Shown here piece after piece: positions 52,498 through 61,315 of a DNA stretch of 64,000 nt (positions within the stretch are counted from its first letter, which is position 1; the number at the start of each line of letters is the position of its first letter). Below the pieces are notes generated by a model. That model was given only the letters and a program-made list of their open reading frames with translations. It was not told the origin of the DNA and did not search any database. The stretch is from JACKNG01 sp040220855. Its GTDB lineage: Bacteria; Pseudomonadota; Gammaproteobacteria; Ga0077536. The stretch is taken from positions 57,496-121,495 of the forward strand of contig JAVJVZ010000026.1 in assembly GCA_040220855.1 (NCBI GenBank). The letters are read 5' to 3'. The position numbers were made by a program, and so were the translations under genes.

Positions 52498-53841
52498 TCA
52501 GCGACGTCCGTACCCCTTCAGATTACGCTTTCGCATCAGACCCTCGTATTGATGCGACATCAGGTGGGCCTGAACTTGCGACATGAAGTCCATCACCACA
52601 ACAACGATGATCAGTAGCGAGGTTCCACCGAAATAAAATGGAACGTTGAGCTGCAGAATGAGGAATTCCGGCAGCAGGCAGACGGCGGTAATGTAGATGG
52701 CGCCGGCGACCGTAAGGCGCGTCATCACACCATCGATATAGCGTGCGGTCTGTTCGCCCGGCCTGATTCCCGGGATGAACGCACCGGACTTCTTCAGGTT
52801 GTCTGCCATCTCCTTCGGATTGAACACGAGCGCCGTGTAGAAGAAGCAGAAGAAGATAATCGCTGCCGCATACAGCATGACGTAAAGCGGCTGACCTGGC
52901 GACAGGGTGGTGCTGAGATCCCGCAGCCAGCCCAGTCCCTCGGCGTTGCCGAACCAACCGGCGATCGTGGCCGGAAACAGGATGATGCTCGAGGCGAAGA
53001 TCGGCGGAATGACGCCGGCCATGTTGAGCTTGAGCGGCAGATTGGTCGACTGGCCGCCGTACATCTGTCGCCCACGCTGCTGCTTCGCATAATTGACGGT
53101 AATGCGGCGTTGAGCACGTTCCACGAAGACCACGAAGCCGGTAACGGCCACCGAGAGGACCAATAGCAGCAGCACCAGGATGATCGAGAGCTCTCCCGTC
53201 CGCGAGAGTTCGAATGTTCCGGCGATCGCTTGTGGCAGACCGGCGACGATACCGGCGAAGATGATCATCGAAATTCCATTGCCGATGCCCCGCTCGGTGA
53301 CCTGCTCGCCAAGCCACATGAGGAACAGTGTTCCCGTCACCAGAGTGGCGACACAGGTGATTTTGAAAGATAGGCCGGGGTCGATCACGAGTTGCATGCC
53401 GGCAGTCGTCTGCTGTTCCAGCATGACAGCCACACCAGTTGCCTGAAACAGGCAGAGCACCACGGTGAAATAACGCGTGTACTGGTTGATCTTGCGGCGG
53501 CCCGCCTCGCCTTCCTTCTTCAGCTGCTCCAGCTTGGGGTGCACGACGGTGAGCAGCTGAATGATGATGGACGCAGAGATGTACGGCATGATGCCGAGGG
53601 CGACGACGGAGAAGCGCTCGAGTGCACCACCCGAAAACATGTTGAACATGTCGAGGATCGAGCCGCGCTGCTGGTCAAACAGGGCGTTCAACGCAATCGG
53701 GTTGATGCCCGGCACGGGGATGTGCGTGCAAATGCGGAACACGAGCAGCGCGCCGAGCAGGAACAGGATGCGTTGCCTGAGCTCGGTAAGCTTCGCGAGA
53801 CCGCCGATCCCGCCCGGTATGCCTTTCGCCGCGGTAGCCAC
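52498..53841 (-). CDS. secY: Protein translocase subunit SecY
   Basis: A 447-residue ten-helix channel subunit of the Sec translocon. FRICTHIPVPGIN is in the first helix, the plug region follows near MFSGGALERFSVVALGIMPYISASI, and YSTRYF-like cytoplasmic loops are basic (NQYTRYFTVVL). The C-terminal tail ends in KGYGRR. It is 2 bp after rplO, within spc. Confidence 0.98.
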   Translation of the reverse strand: MATAAKGIPGGIGGLAKLTELRQRILFLLGALLVFRICTHIPVPGINPIALNALFDQQRGSILDMFNMFSGGALERFSVVALGIMPYISASIIIQLLTVVHPKLEQLKKEGEAGRRKINQYTRYFTVVLCLFQATGVAVMLEQQTTAGMQLVIDPGLSFKITCVATLVTGTLFLMWLGEQVTERGIGNGISMIIFAGIVAGLPQAIAGTFELSRTGELSIILVLLLLVLSVAVTGFVVFVERAQRRITVNYAKQQRGRQMYGGQSTNLPLKLNMAGVIPPIFASSIILFPATIAGWFGNAEGLGWLRDLSTTLSPGQPLYVMLYAAAIIFFCFFYTALVFNPKEMADNLKKSGAFIPGIRPGEQTARYIDGVMTRLTVAGAIYITAVCLLPEFLILQLNVPFYFGGTSLLIIVVVVMDFMSQVQAHLMSHQYEGLMRKRNLKGYGRR

Positions 53842-53843
53842 GT

Positions 53844-54278
53844 TCAGTCTTCCACGCGGCCTCCGGCCGCTTCGATGAGCTCGCGCGCACCGCGCGTGAC
53901 CCCGAGGCCCTTGATGATTACCGCCTTCTCAATCTTGCCCGAAGCGATCACCTTCACGCGCAGTGTGTTGCCCGTGATGAGACCGGCCGAACGCAGGGCG
54001 AGCATATCGATCACCTCCGCGTCGACGCCGTTCAACTCGTGCAGGCGAATCTCGTCGACCAGCCGCGCACCGCGCGAGCGGAAGCCATATTTCGGCAAGC
54101 GACGCTGTAGCGGCATCTGGCCGCCTTCGAAACCGACCTTGTGGTAGCCGCCGGCGCGCGATTTCTGGCCCTTGTGGCCCCGACCGGCTGTCTTGCCGAG
54201 TCCAGAACCACTGCCGCGACCGACACGTTTGGCTGCCTTCTTCGCGCCGGCGCCCGGCTTGAGAGTATTCAGTCGCAT
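53844..54278 (-). CDS. rplO: 50S ribosomal protein L15
   Basis: A 144-residue late-assembly large-subunit protein. RLNTLKPGAGAKKAAKRVGRG and GLGKTAGRGHKGQKSRAGG form the glycine-rich basic N-terminal extension threading into 23S rRNA; GFEGGQMPLQRRLPKYGF is the family signature. It is 3 bp after rpmD. Confidence 0.98.
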   Translation of the reverse strand: MRLNTLKPGAGAKKAAKRVGRGSGSGLGKTAGRGHKGQKSRAGGYHKVGFEGGQMPLQRRLPKYGFRSRGARLVDEIRLHELNGVDAEVIDMLALRSAGLITGNTLRVKVIASGKIEKAVIIKGLGVTRGARELIEAAGGRVED

Positions 54279-54281
54279 GGT

Positions 54282-54467
54282 TCAGAGCTCCTGGACGTCG
54301 ACCATATAGTTGATCTTGGTGATCATCCCGCGATTCTCAGGGGTATCGAGCACTTCAACGGACTGCCCGATCTTGCGCAGTCCGAGCCCCCGGGCACACG
54401 CCTGGTGGTTTTCGAGCCTGCCGTTGAGGCTCTTGTTGAGTTGCACGCGCAGCTTCTTGGCGGTCAC
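54282..54467 (-). CDS. rpmD: 50S ribosomal protein L30
   Basis: A 61-residue protein with KLRVQLNKSLNG and GLRKIGQSVEVLDTPENRGMI. It starts with GTG 5 bp after rpsE, preceded by AGGA at usable distance; no in-frame ATG fits the homologous N-terminus. Its place between rpsE and rplO is canonical. Confidence 0.95.
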   Translation of the reverse strand: MTAKKLRVQLNKSLNGRLENHQACARGLGLRKIGQSVEVLDTPENRGMITKINYMVDVQEL

Positions 54468-54472
54468 GATGC

Positions 54473-54982
54473 TTATCCTCGAATCTCTTCGACGGTCTTG
54501 CCGCGCTTGGCAGCCATTTCCTCGGGTGCCGACATCGCCTGCAAGCCATTGATGGTGGCGCGCACGACATTGATCGGGTTGGTGGTACCGATGCACTTGG
54601 CCAGCACGTTGTGAACGCCGAGCACCTCGAACACCGCACGCATCGGGCCGCCAGCGATGATCCCGGTACCTTCCGAGGCGGGCTGCATGAAGACCTTGGC
54701 CGCGCCATGCTCGCCTATCACGGGGTACTGCAGCGTCGCCCCATTCAGCGCAATCGGCTTCATGTTCTTGCGTGCGTTTTCCATCGCCTTCTGGATTGCC
54801 ACGGGCACTTCGCGCGCCTTGCCACGACCAAAGCCCACCCGGCCGGCCCCATCGCCCACCACGGTCAGCGCTGAGAAGCCGAAAATACGGCCGCCCTTCA
54901 CCACTTTGGCGACGCGGTTGACGGTGATCAGTTTCTCCAGGAAGCCTTCCTGGTTGTCCTGACTGTTCAGATTCGCACTCAT
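54473..54982 (-). CDS. rpsE: 30S ribosomal protein S5
   Basis: A 169-residue protein at the mRNA entry and decoding centre. LEKLITVNRVAKVVKGGRIFGFSAL is the double-stranded-RNA-binding-like domain; GKAREVPVAIQKAMENARKNM and GTGIIAGGPMRAVFEVLGVHNVLAK follow. It lies between rplR and rpmD. Confidence 0.98.
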   Translation of the reverse strand: MSANLNSQDNQEGFLEKLITVNRVAKVVKGGRIFGFSALTVVGDGAGRVGFGRGKAREVPVAIQKAMENARKNMKPIALNGATLQYPVIGEHGAAKVFMQPASEGTGIIAGGPMRAVFEVLGVHNVLAKCIGTTNPINVVRATINGLQAMSAPEEMAAKRGKTVEEIRG

Positions 54983-54996
54983 GGTCTGCGCTACTC

Positions 54997-55350
54997 CTAG
55001 AATTTCAGGCCGCCGTCGCGCGCGGCATCAGCGAGCGCCTTGACCCGCCCGTGGTATTTGAATCCGGAGCGATCGAATGCGACCTCTGTCACCCCGGCTG
55101 CCACGGCTCGCTCGGCGACCAGGCGGCCTACCAGCTGAGCAGCAGCGACGTTGCCACCGTGCGCGCCGGATTCGCGAAAGCTCTTCTCGGTGGTGGAAGC
55201 CGCAGCGAGCACGGAGGCGCCGTCCTGCGCGATGACCTGGGCGTAGATGTGGCGCGGCGTGCGGTGAATGCACAGGCGCGTCGAACACAAACCCCGGATG
55301 TGGGCCCGGGTCTTGCGACCACGCCGAATACGCGAACCTTTCTTGTCCAT
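54997..55350 (-). CDS. rplR: 50S ribosomal protein L18
   Basis: A 117-residue 5S rRNA-binding protein. MDKKGSRIRRGRKTRAHIRG is the basic start; HRTPRHIYAQVI and VAFDRSGFKYHGRVKALADAARDGGL are conserved. It binds 5S rRNA with L5 and L25. It is 8 bp after rplF. Confidence 0.98.
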   Translation of the reverse strand: MDKKGSRIRRGRKTRAHIRGLCSTRLCIHRTPRHIYAQVIAQDGASVLAAASTTEKSFRESGAHGGNVAAAQLVGRLVAERAVAAGVTEVAFDRSGFKYHGRVKALADAARDGGLKF

Positions 55351-55358
55351 CGCAGTAC

Positions 55359-55892
55359 TCAATTTTTCTTGGCTTCTTTCTTCATGATCTGTTCGCCGCG
55401 ATAGCGAACACCCTTGCCCTTGTAGGGCTCCGGTCGCCGATAGGCGCGGATATTGGCGGCCACCTGACCGACCTGCTGCTTGTCGATACCGCGCACGACG
55501 ATCTCGGTTTGCGTCGGGCACTCGATGCTGATGCCATCAGGGATGGCAAATGCGACCGGGTGCGAGTATCCCAGCGAGAGGTTGAGGTTCTGCCCCTGGA
55601 TCTGCGCACGGTATCCGACGCCTACGATGTCCAGCCGGCGTTCGAAGCCATCGGAAACGCCGGTAACCATGTTCTGCAGCAGGGCCCGAGTGGTCCCGGA
55701 AAGAGCCACGGCAGGCTGCGATTCGTCATTCGGGCTCACCTTCAGTTCACCCGCTTCGACATTGACGGACACGAGCGCGTGAACCACGTGCGTCAGTGTC
55801 CCCTTGGAGCCTTTGACGGTGACCTCCCGGTCCGCCACGGAAACGTCGACGCCTTGCGGCAGAACGACGGGTGCTTTACCGATACGTGACAT
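55359..55892 (-). CDS. rplF: 50S ribosomal protein L6
   Basis: A 177-residue protein with two similar RNA-binding domains near the sarcin-ricin loop. MSRIGKAPVVLPQGVDV opens it; ALLQNMVTGVSDGFERRLDIVGVGYRA is the central block and RRPEPYKGKGVRY the signature. It is 11 bp after rpsH. Confidence 0.98.
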   Translation of the reverse strand: MSRIGKAPVVLPQGVDVSVADREVTVKGSKGTLTHVVHALVSVNVEAGELKVSPNDESQPAVALSGTTRALLQNMVTGVSDGFERRLDIVGVGYRAQIQGQNLNLSLGYSHPVAFAIPDGISIECPTQTEIVVRGIDKQQVGQVAANIRAYRRPEPYKGKGVRYRGEQIMKKEAKKN

Positions 55893-55903
55893 GTTCGCTG
55901 GCC

Positions 55904-56299
55904 TTAGTAGACGGAGCAGACGACTTCGCCGCCGATACCCTGAGCACGGGCTTCGCGGTCGCTCATCAGCCCCTTGGAGGTAGAGATGATTGCCACGCCG
56001 AGCCCGCCGACTACCGAGGGCAATTCGTCCTTGGTCCGATAGACGCGCAGCCCCGGGCGACTGACACGCTGAATGCGCTCGATGACCGGCCTACCCTGGT
56101 AATACTTCAGCTGGATACGAAGTTCGCGTGCGGCGCCATCACCATCGACTCGATAGTCGATGATGTAACCCTCCTTCTTGAGAACCTCGGCGATCGCCGC
56201 TTTCTTGCCCGATGCGGGCATGACAACTTCGCGCTTGGAGCGTTCCTGCGCGTTGCGCACTCGCGTCAGCATGTCGCTGATGGGATCCTGCATGCTCAT
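55904..56299 (-). CDS. rpsH: 30S ribosomal protein S8
   Basis: A 131-residue central-domain protein. DPISDMLTRVRNAQ starts it and TSKGLMSDREARAQGIGGEVVCSVY ends it, including the signature around the SDR motif. In E. coli S8 autoregulates the spc operon by binding near rplE; that site was not modelled here. Confidence 0.98.
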   Translation of the reverse strand: MSMQDPISDMLTRVRNAQERSKREVVMPASGKKAAIAEVLKKEGYIIDYRVDGDGAARELRIQLKYYQGRPVIERIQRVSRPGLRVYRTKDELPSVVGGLGVAIISTSKGLMSDREARAQGIGGEVVCSVY

Positions 56300-56319
56300 G
56301 GTTTGGCTACCCTATCCTC

Positions 56320-56625
56320 TTACCAGCTTGCCTTGACCAGGCCGGGCACGTGGCCTTGCATAGCAAGCCGACGCAATTCGTTACGGCCGAGACCGAATTT
56401 CCGGTAGTACCCGTGCGGCCGACCGGTAAGACGGCAGCGATTGCGCATGCGCACCGGGCTGGAGTCGCGCGGCAGCTTCTGCAGGCGACGGCGTGCGTCT
56501 TCGCGCTCGTCGTAGGAGCGCTCATCGTTCTTGATGATCGCCTTTAGCTCCGCCCGCTTGGCGGCATACTTCTTCGCCAGCTTCGCGCGCTTGATCTCGC
56601 GATTGATCATGGATTTCTTTGCCAT
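56320..56625 (-). CDS. rpsN: 30S ribosomal protein S14 (zinc-independent long form)
   Basis: A 101-residue S14. MAKKSMINREIKRAKLAKKY is the long-form N-terminus; RCRLTGRPHGYYRKFGLGRNELRR is the conserved C-terminus. The single cysteine shows the zinc-free type, while L36 here is the zinc form. It lies 10 bp after rplE. Confidence 0.98.
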   Translation of the reverse strand: MAKKSMINREIKRAKLAKKYAAKRAELKAIIKNDERSYDEREDARRRLQKLPRDSSPVRMRNRCRLTGRPHGYYRKFGLGRNELRRLAMQGHVPGLVKASW

Positions 56626-56635
56626 GCCTCGGCCT

Positions 56636-57175
56636 CTAGCTTCTGAGCGGGAACTTGAAGGCCTCGAGCAGGGCGCGCCCTTCCTCGTCGGTCTTCGCGG
56701 TGGTGGTAATACAGATATCGAGTCCCCGCAGCGCGTCAATCTTGTCGTAATCGATTTCCGGGAAGATGATCTGCTCGCGCACACCCATGCTGTAATTTCC
56801 CTGGCCATCGAACGAGCGCGAATTGAGACCACGGAAATCGCGAATGCGCGGGATCGCGATATTGATGAGGCGGTCGAGAAACTCGTACATGCGCTCGCGG
56901 CGCAGCGTCACCTTGACCCCGATGGGCCAACCGTCGCGGATCTTGAAGCCGGCGATCGACTTGCGTGCGAGCGTGACTATCGGCTGCTGGCCGGAAATCA
57001 GACGCATGTCGCTGGTCGCATGTTCGATCACTTTCTTGTCACCGACGGCCTCACCCAGCCCCATGTTCAAGGTGATCTTCGTAATCTTCGGGATCTGCAT
57101 CGCGCTACCGTACTGGAACTTGTCCATCAGTTCCTTGGTGACGGTCTCCCGGTAGTACTGTTCTAGTCTGGTCAT
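56636..57175 (-). CDS. rplE: 50S ribosomal protein L5
   Basis: A 179-residue 5S rRNA-binding protein of the central protuberance. RLEQYYRETVTKELM, PKITKITLNMGLGEAV and the VTLRRERMYEFLDRLINIAIPRIRDFRGL block are typical. It is 17 bp after rplX. Confidence 0.98.
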   Translation of the reverse strand: MTRLEQYYRETVTKELMDKFQYGSAMQIPKITKITLNMGLGEAVGDKKVIEHATSDMRLISGQQPIVTLARKSIAGFKIRDGWPIGVKVTLRRERMYEFLDRLINIAIPRIRDFRGLNSRSFDGQGNYSMGVREQIIFPEIDYDKIDALRGLDICITTTAKTDEEGRALLEAFKFPLRS

Positions 57176-57192
57176 CTGTCGAAACCTCGGGG

Positions 57193-57510
57193 CTACGCGT
57201 CTACGACTTCGCCGTTGGACTTGAAGTAGCGGACCTTGCGGCCGTCATCCAGCACGCGGTAGCCCACGCGGTCCGGCTTCTGCGTGACCGGGTTGAACAG
57301 CGCCACGTTGGACACCTGAATAGGTGCTTCCTTCTCGATGATTCCACCGGGAGTTCCCATTTGCGGATTCGGCTTGGTGTGCCGCTTGACCATGTTGACG
57401 CCCTCGACCACCACGCGCTGGTCGGGATAGACGCGCATCACGGTTCCCCGCTTGCCCTTGTCGCGGCCAGTGAGGACGTACACCTGGTCGCCTTTTCGTA
57501 CCTTGCTCAT
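57193..57510 (-). CDS. rplX: 50S ribosomal protein L24
   Basis: A 105-residue assembly initiator at the tunnel exit. The KOW motif is GDQVYVLTGRDKGKRGTV near residue 8; VEGVNMVKRHTKPNP follows. It is 25 bp after rplN. Confidence 0.98.
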   Translation of the reverse strand: MSKVRKGDQVYVLTGRDKGKRGTVMRVYPDQRVVVEGVNMVKRHTKPNPQMGTPGGIIEKEAPIQVSNVALFNPVTQKPDRVGYRVLDDGRKVRYFKSNGEVVDA

Positions 57511-57535
57511 TTCAGTGCTCTCGGCCTGCAGGGGC

Positions 57536-57904
57536 TCACAATACTTCGGGTGCCAGGGAGACGATGCGCATGAACTTCTCGCCGCGCAGTTCCCTGGTCA
57601 CCGGCCCGAAGATACGGGTGCCAACCGGATTGAGCTGCTTGTCGAGCAGGACGGCGGCGTTGCCGTCGAAGCGGATCAGCGAACCGTCAGGACGCCGCAC
57701 CCCCTTGCGCGTGCGAACCACGACCGCGTTGAACACGTCGCCTTTCTTCACCTTGCCACGCGGAATCGCTTCCTTGACCGTAACTTTGATGACATCGCCG
57801 ATGTTGGCGTAGCGACGCTTCGAACCGCCCAGCACCTTGATGCACATCAGGCGTCGTGCACCACTGTTGTCCGCGGCGTCGAGCATGCTTTGCATCTGAA
57901 TCAT
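57536..57904 (-). CDS. rplN: 50S ribosomal protein L14
   Basis: A 122-residue interface protein. MIQMQSMLDAADNSGARRLMCIKVLGG and FGPVTRELRGEKFMRIVSLAPEVL are the invariant ends. The start is fixed by homology; it lies 32 bp after rpsQ and is the first spc gene in E. coli nomenclature. No separate promoter was seen in the gap. Confidence 0.98.
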   Translation of the reverse strand: MIQMQSMLDAADNSGARRLMCIKVLGGSKRRYANIGDVIKVTVKEAIPRGKVKKGDVFNAVVVRTRKGVRRPDGSLIRFDGNAAVLLDKQLNPVGTRIFGPVTRELRGEKFMRIVSLAPEVL

Positions 57905-57936
57905 AGTTAACTCCGAAACTCTCGCTGTTCGATCGT

Positions 57937-58203
57937 TTAGAGCTGAGTCGCGCGCTCGATCACACGCTGCAACCGCCAGCTTTTGTTCTTCGAGAGCGGG
58001 CGACATTCCTCAATCGCCACGGTATCGCCCTCTTTGCATTCGTTGTTCTCGTCGTGCGCCATCAGCTTGGTCGACTTGCGCACGTACTTGCGGTACAGCG
58101 GGTGTTCGACACGGCGCTCGATGAGCACGGTGATGGTCTTCTCCATGCGGTTGCTGACGACCTGGCCGATCAGCGTTCGGGGCTGTTTCGCTTGCTCGTT
58201 CAT
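57937..58203 (-). CDS. rpsQ: 30S ribosomal protein S17
   Basis: An 88-residue OB-fold primary binder of 16S rRNA. RTLIGQVVSNRMEKTITVLIERRVEHPLY and IEECRPLSKNKSWRLQRVIE are conserved. It overlaps rpmC by 4 bp (ATGA). Confidence 0.98.
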   Translation of the reverse strand: MNEQAKQPRTLIGQVVSNRMEKTITVLIERRVEHPLYRKYVRKSTKLMAHDENNECKEGDTVAIEECRPLSKNKSWRLQRVIERATQL

Positions 58204-58400
58204 GCGGCCTTGCCTTGACGGCGCTCCTCGAGAATGGTCTTGATGCGGGCGATGTCCTTACGAGCTTCGCGAACGTCGCTCGACCGGGCGGGCTGGCCGA
58301 AACCTGCCTGCATGCGCATGTTGAACTGCTTCCGCCGGAGTTCCAGGAGCAGCGTCTTCAATTCGTCGTCGCTCTTAGCGCGTAGATCGTTCGGTTTCAT
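58200..58400 (-). CDS. rpmC: 50S ribosomal protein L29
   Basis: A 66-residue two-helix protein at the tunnel exit, near the SRP and trigger-factor dock. KPNDLRAKSDDELKTLLLELRRKQFNMRMQ is typical. The ATG overlaps the rplP stop by one base; a GTG one codon earlier is less likely. Confidence 0.97.
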   Translation of the reverse strand: MKPNDLRAKSDDELKTLLLELRRKQFNMRMQAGFGQPARSSDVREARKDIARIKTILEERRQGKAA

Positions 58401-58813
58401 CACAGCACCGTCCGCGTGGCGAAAGTGGTAAGTACCGGGAGTTTGGCGCTGGCAAGTCGCATCGCCTCGCGGGCAACCTCTTCGGTCACACCTTCCATCT
58501 CGTAGAGCACGGTGCCCGGCTTGACCTGTGCTACCCAGTACTCCACGTTACCCTTGCCCTTGCCCTGGCGTACTTCCAGTGGCTTCTTGGAAATCGGCTT
58601 GTCGGGAAAGACCCGAATCCAGATCTTCGCGCCGCGCTTTACGTGGCGAGTAATCGCTCGGCGAGCCGCCTCGATCTGTCGCGCGGTTACGCGGCCGCCC
58701 GAGGTCGCCTTGAGCGCGTACTCGCCGAAGCTGACGCGATTGCCGCGCTGCGCGAGACCGCGGTTGCGGCCTTTCTGCTGCTTGCGGAACTTCGTGTTTT
58801 TCGGTTGCAACAT
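58400..58813 (-). CDS. rplP: 50S ribosomal protein L16
   Basis: A 137-residue protein near the A site. MLQPKNTKFRKQQKGRNRG and the signature around RRAITRHVKRGAKIWIRVFPDKP are present, and the arginine-containing GKGKGNVEYWVAQVKPG loop follows. It is 29 bp after rpsC. Confidence 0.98.
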   Translation of the reverse strand: MLQPKNTKFRKQQKGRNRGLAQRGNRVSFGEYALKATSGGRVTARQIEAARRAITRHVKRGAKIWIRVFPDKPISKKPLEVRQGKGKGNVEYWVAQVKPGTVLYEMEGVTEEVAREAMRLASAKLPVLTTFATRTVL

Positions 58814-58842
58814 GATTCAGCATTCCTCGATGGGGCGTGGCC

Positions 58843-59517
58843 TCAGGCCGCGCTCGGCTCGGATTCTTCCTGCTCGGGCTCGTCGTGCCGGCTGACGATC
58901 TCGCCCTTGAAGATCCATACCTTCACACCGATGACCCCGTAGGTCGTGTTGGCCTCGGCGAAACCGTAATCGATATCCGCGCGCAGCGTGTGCAAAGGCA
59001 CGCGACCTTCGCGGTACCACTCGGAGCGCGCGATCTCAGCGCCATTCAACCGTCCGGCCACGTTGATCTTGATGCCCTCTGCGCCGAGGCGCATGGAATT
59101 GGATACCGCCCGCTTCATCGCGCGGCGGAACATGATGCGACGCTCGAGCTGTTGCGCGACGGATTCGGCAACCAGATAGGCGTCCAGCTCAGGTTTGCGA
59201 ATCTCCTCAACGCTGATATGAGCGGGTACGCCCATCAGCTTCGATACTTCCTTACGCAGCGCCTCGATGTCTTCGCCCTTCTTTCCAATGACGATGCCGG
59301 GGCGGGCGGTGTGGATCACAATGCGCGCGTTGTTCGCCGGCCGCTCAATCTGGATCCGACTGACCGATGCGTGCGACAGCTTCTTGCGCAGGAACTTGCG
59401 CACGGCCAAATCGAGATTGAGGTAGTCGGCATACTGCTTGCTGTCGACGTACCAGGTGGACGTCCAGTCCTTGACGATCCCGAGGCGAATTCCGTACGGA
59501 TGTACTTTCTGTCCCAT
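58843..59517 (-). CDS. rpsC: 30S ribosomal protein S3
   Basis: A 224-residue head protein at the mRNA entry. MGQKVHPYGIRLGI starts it, the KH domain has ARPGIVIGKKGEDIEALRKEV, and the C-terminal domain includes EWYREGRVPLHTLRADIDYGFAEA. The acidic tail (EPEQEESEPSAA) is slightly unusual but common in Proteobacteria. Confidence 0.98.
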   Translation of the reverse strand: MGQKVHPYGIRLGIVKDWTSTWYVDSKQYADYLNLDLAVRKFLRKKLSHASVSRIQIERPANNARIVIHTARPGIVIGKKGEDIEALRKEVSKLMGVPAHISVEEIRKPELDAYLVAESVAQQLERRIMFRRAMKRAVSNSMRLGAEGIKINVAGRLNGAEIARSEWYREGRVPLHTLRADIDYGFAEANTTYGVIGVKVWIFKGEIVSRHDEPEQEESEPSAA

Positions 59518-59520
59518 GGC

Positions 59521-59859
59521 TTACTGTCCCGTTTCCTCGACCATCACGGTGACGTGACTGGTGCGCTTGAGAATCTTGGCGGCACGCCCGCGCGCGCGGG
59601 CACGCCAGCGCTTCATGGTCGGGCCTTCGTCTACTGAAATATGGCTGACCTTCAGTTCATCGACGTCCGCGCCATCGTTGTGCTCGGCGTTGGCAATCGC
59701 CGACTCGAGCACCTTGCGAATGAGGTGCGCGGCTTTCTTATTGCTGAACGTGAGCACGTTGATCGCCTGCTCCACGGGTAGCCCGCGGACCTGGTCGGCC
59801 ACGAGACGCATCTTCTGCGCTGCGATTCTCGCGTTCCTGAGTTTTGCTACGGTCGCCAT
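59521..59859 (-). CDS. rplV: 50S ribosomal protein L22
   Basis: A 112-residue protein whose beta hairpin lines the exit tunnel. AQKMRLVADQVRGLPVEQAINVL and the loop DEGPTMKRWRARARGRAAKILKRTSH are the hallmark segments; changes in this loop are associated with macrolide response. It is 28 bp after rpsS. Confidence 0.98.
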   Translation of the reverse strand: MATVAKLRNARIAAQKMRLVADQVRGLPVEQAINVLTFSNKKAAHLIRKVLESAIANAEHNDGADVDELKVSHISVDEGPTMKRWRARARGRAAKILKRTSHVTVMVEETGQ

Positions 59860-59887
59860 TTGTCTGTTCTACCTGCGCCTGAGGCGG

Positions 59888-60160
59888 TTATCGGGATTTC
59901 TTGTCCGCTACGTGACCGCGGAAGGTACGCGTCGGCGCGAACTCGCCGAGCTTGTGTCCCACCATGTTCTCGCTGACGTAGACCGGCATATGCTGCCGCC
60001 CGTTATGCACGGCAATCGTGAGGCCGACCATGTCCGGCATGATCATCGAGCGGCGGGACCAGGTCTTGACCGGACGCTTGTCGTTCTTGGCGCGCGCCTC
60101 GTCAATTTTCTTCACCAGATGGTGATCGACGAACGGACCCTTCTTTACCGAACGCGGCAT
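59888..60160 (-). CDS. rpsS: 30S ribosomal protein S19
   Basis: A 90-residue head protein. MPRSVKKGPFVDHHLVKKI and TWSRRSMIMPDMVGLTIAVHNG are conserved; the C-terminus TFRGHVADKKSR is basic. It is 15 bp after rplB. Confidence 0.98.
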   Translation of the reverse strand: MPRSVKKGPFVDHHLVKKIDEARAKNDKRPVKTWSRRSMIMPDMVGLTIAVHNGRQHMPVYVSENMVGHKLGEFAPTRTFRGHVADKKSR

Positions 60161-60175
60161 GGCTTCCTCCGCACC

Positions 60176-61003
60176 TTATCGCTTGTTGCGCCGACGCACG
60201 ATCATGTCGTCGGTACGTTTGTTATGGCGTGTCTTGTGACCCTTGGTCGGGACACCCCACGGGCTGACCGGATGGCGGCCGCCGGATGTACGTCCCTCAC
60301 CACCGCCGTGCGGATGATCGACCGGGTTCATGGCGACACCGCGCACTGTCGGACGGACCCCGCGCCAGCGCTTCGCGCCCGCCTTGCCGAGTGACCGCAG
60401 CGAGTGTTCCTGGTTGCCGACTTCGCCCAACGTCGCGCGGCACTCGATCGGAACCTTGCGCATCTCACCCGAGCGCAGGCGCAGCGTTGCGTGTGATCCT
60501 TCGCGTGCGACGTACTGGATGCTCGCACCGGCGCTGCGCCCGATCTGCGCCCCACGACCAGGCTTGAGCTCGACGCAATGAATCAACGAGCCGACTGGAA
60601 CATTGCGCAGCGGCAGGCAGTTACCGGCCTGGATTGGGGCATCGGCGCCAGAGCGCAATACGCTGCCCGCCTGCACGCCGCGCGGCGCGATGATATAGCG
60701 ACGCTCGCCGTCAGCGTAGAGCAGGAGCGCGATGTGAGCCGACCGGTTCGGATCGTACTCGATGCGCTCGACGCGCGCGTCGATACCGTCCTTGTTGCGC
60801 TTGAAGTCGATGACGCGGTAGCGCTGCTTGTGACCGCCGCCGCGGTGACGCACCGTGATGCGACCCTGGTTGTTTCGACCCGACTTCCGCGCCTTCTTCT
60901 CCAACAAGGGCTCGTAGGGAGCCCCCTTGTGGAGGTCGGGAGTCTTGACCGTGACGACGCCACGGCGGCCGGGCGAAGTCGGTTTTGCTTTGATTAATGC
61001 CAT
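60176..61003 (-). CDS. rplB: 50S ribosomal protein L2
   Basis: A 275-residue protein needed for peptidyl-transferase centre assembly. KPTSPGRRGVVTV, RITVRHRGGGHKQRYR and the C-terminal VRGVAMNPVDHPHGGGEGRTSGG, with the conserved histidine of the peptidyl-transferase region, are all present. It is 15 bp after rplW. Confidence 0.98.
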   Translation of the reverse strand: MALIKAKPTSPGRRGVVTVKTPDLHKGAPYEPLLEKKARKSGRNNQGRITVRHRGGGHKQRYRVIDFKRNKDGIDARVERIEYDPNRSAHIALLLYADGERRYIIAPRGVQAGSVLRSGADAPIQAGNCLPLRNVPVGSLIHCVELKPGRGAQIGRSAGASIQYVAREGSHATLRLRSGEMRKVPIECRATLGEVGNQEHSLRSLGKAGAKRWRGVRPTVRGVAMNPVDHPHGGGEGRTSGGRHPVSPWGVPTKGHKTRHNKRTDDMIVRRRNKR

Positions 61004-61018
61004 GTCTGGACCCTGCCC

Positions 61019-61315
61019 TTACTCGCCACCGGTGAAATCAATCTCGTGGCCTTCCTTGAGCTTCACGAAGGCCTTCTTCCAGGCGTTGTGAAATCCCGGG
61101 CGGTTGCGGAAGCGGCGCATCTTGGGACGCACGACGGATGTCGTCACCGCTTCTACTTCGACCTTGAACAGGTGCTCGACGGCGGCCTTGATCTCGGGCT
61201 TGGTCGCGTCGGTCAGCACCTTGAACATGTACTGGCGGTCCAGCTCCTGCGCCCGCGCGCCCTTCTCGGTCACCTTGGGCTCGACGAGCACTTGCAGCAG
61301 TCGTTCCTGATTCAT
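61019..61315 (-). CDS. rplW: 50S ribosomal protein L23
   Basis: A 98-residue tunnel-exit protein that docks trigger factor and SRP. VEPKVTEKGARAQE, MFKVLTDATKPEIKAAVEHLFKVEV and RRFRNRPGFHNAWKKAFVKL match the family. It overlaps rplD by 4 bp. Confidence 0.98.
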   Translation of the reverse strand: MNQERLLQVLVEPKVTEKGARAQELDRQYMFKVLTDATKPEIKAAVEHLFKVEVEAVTTSVVRPKMRRFRNRPGFHNAWKKAFVKLKEGHEIDFTGGE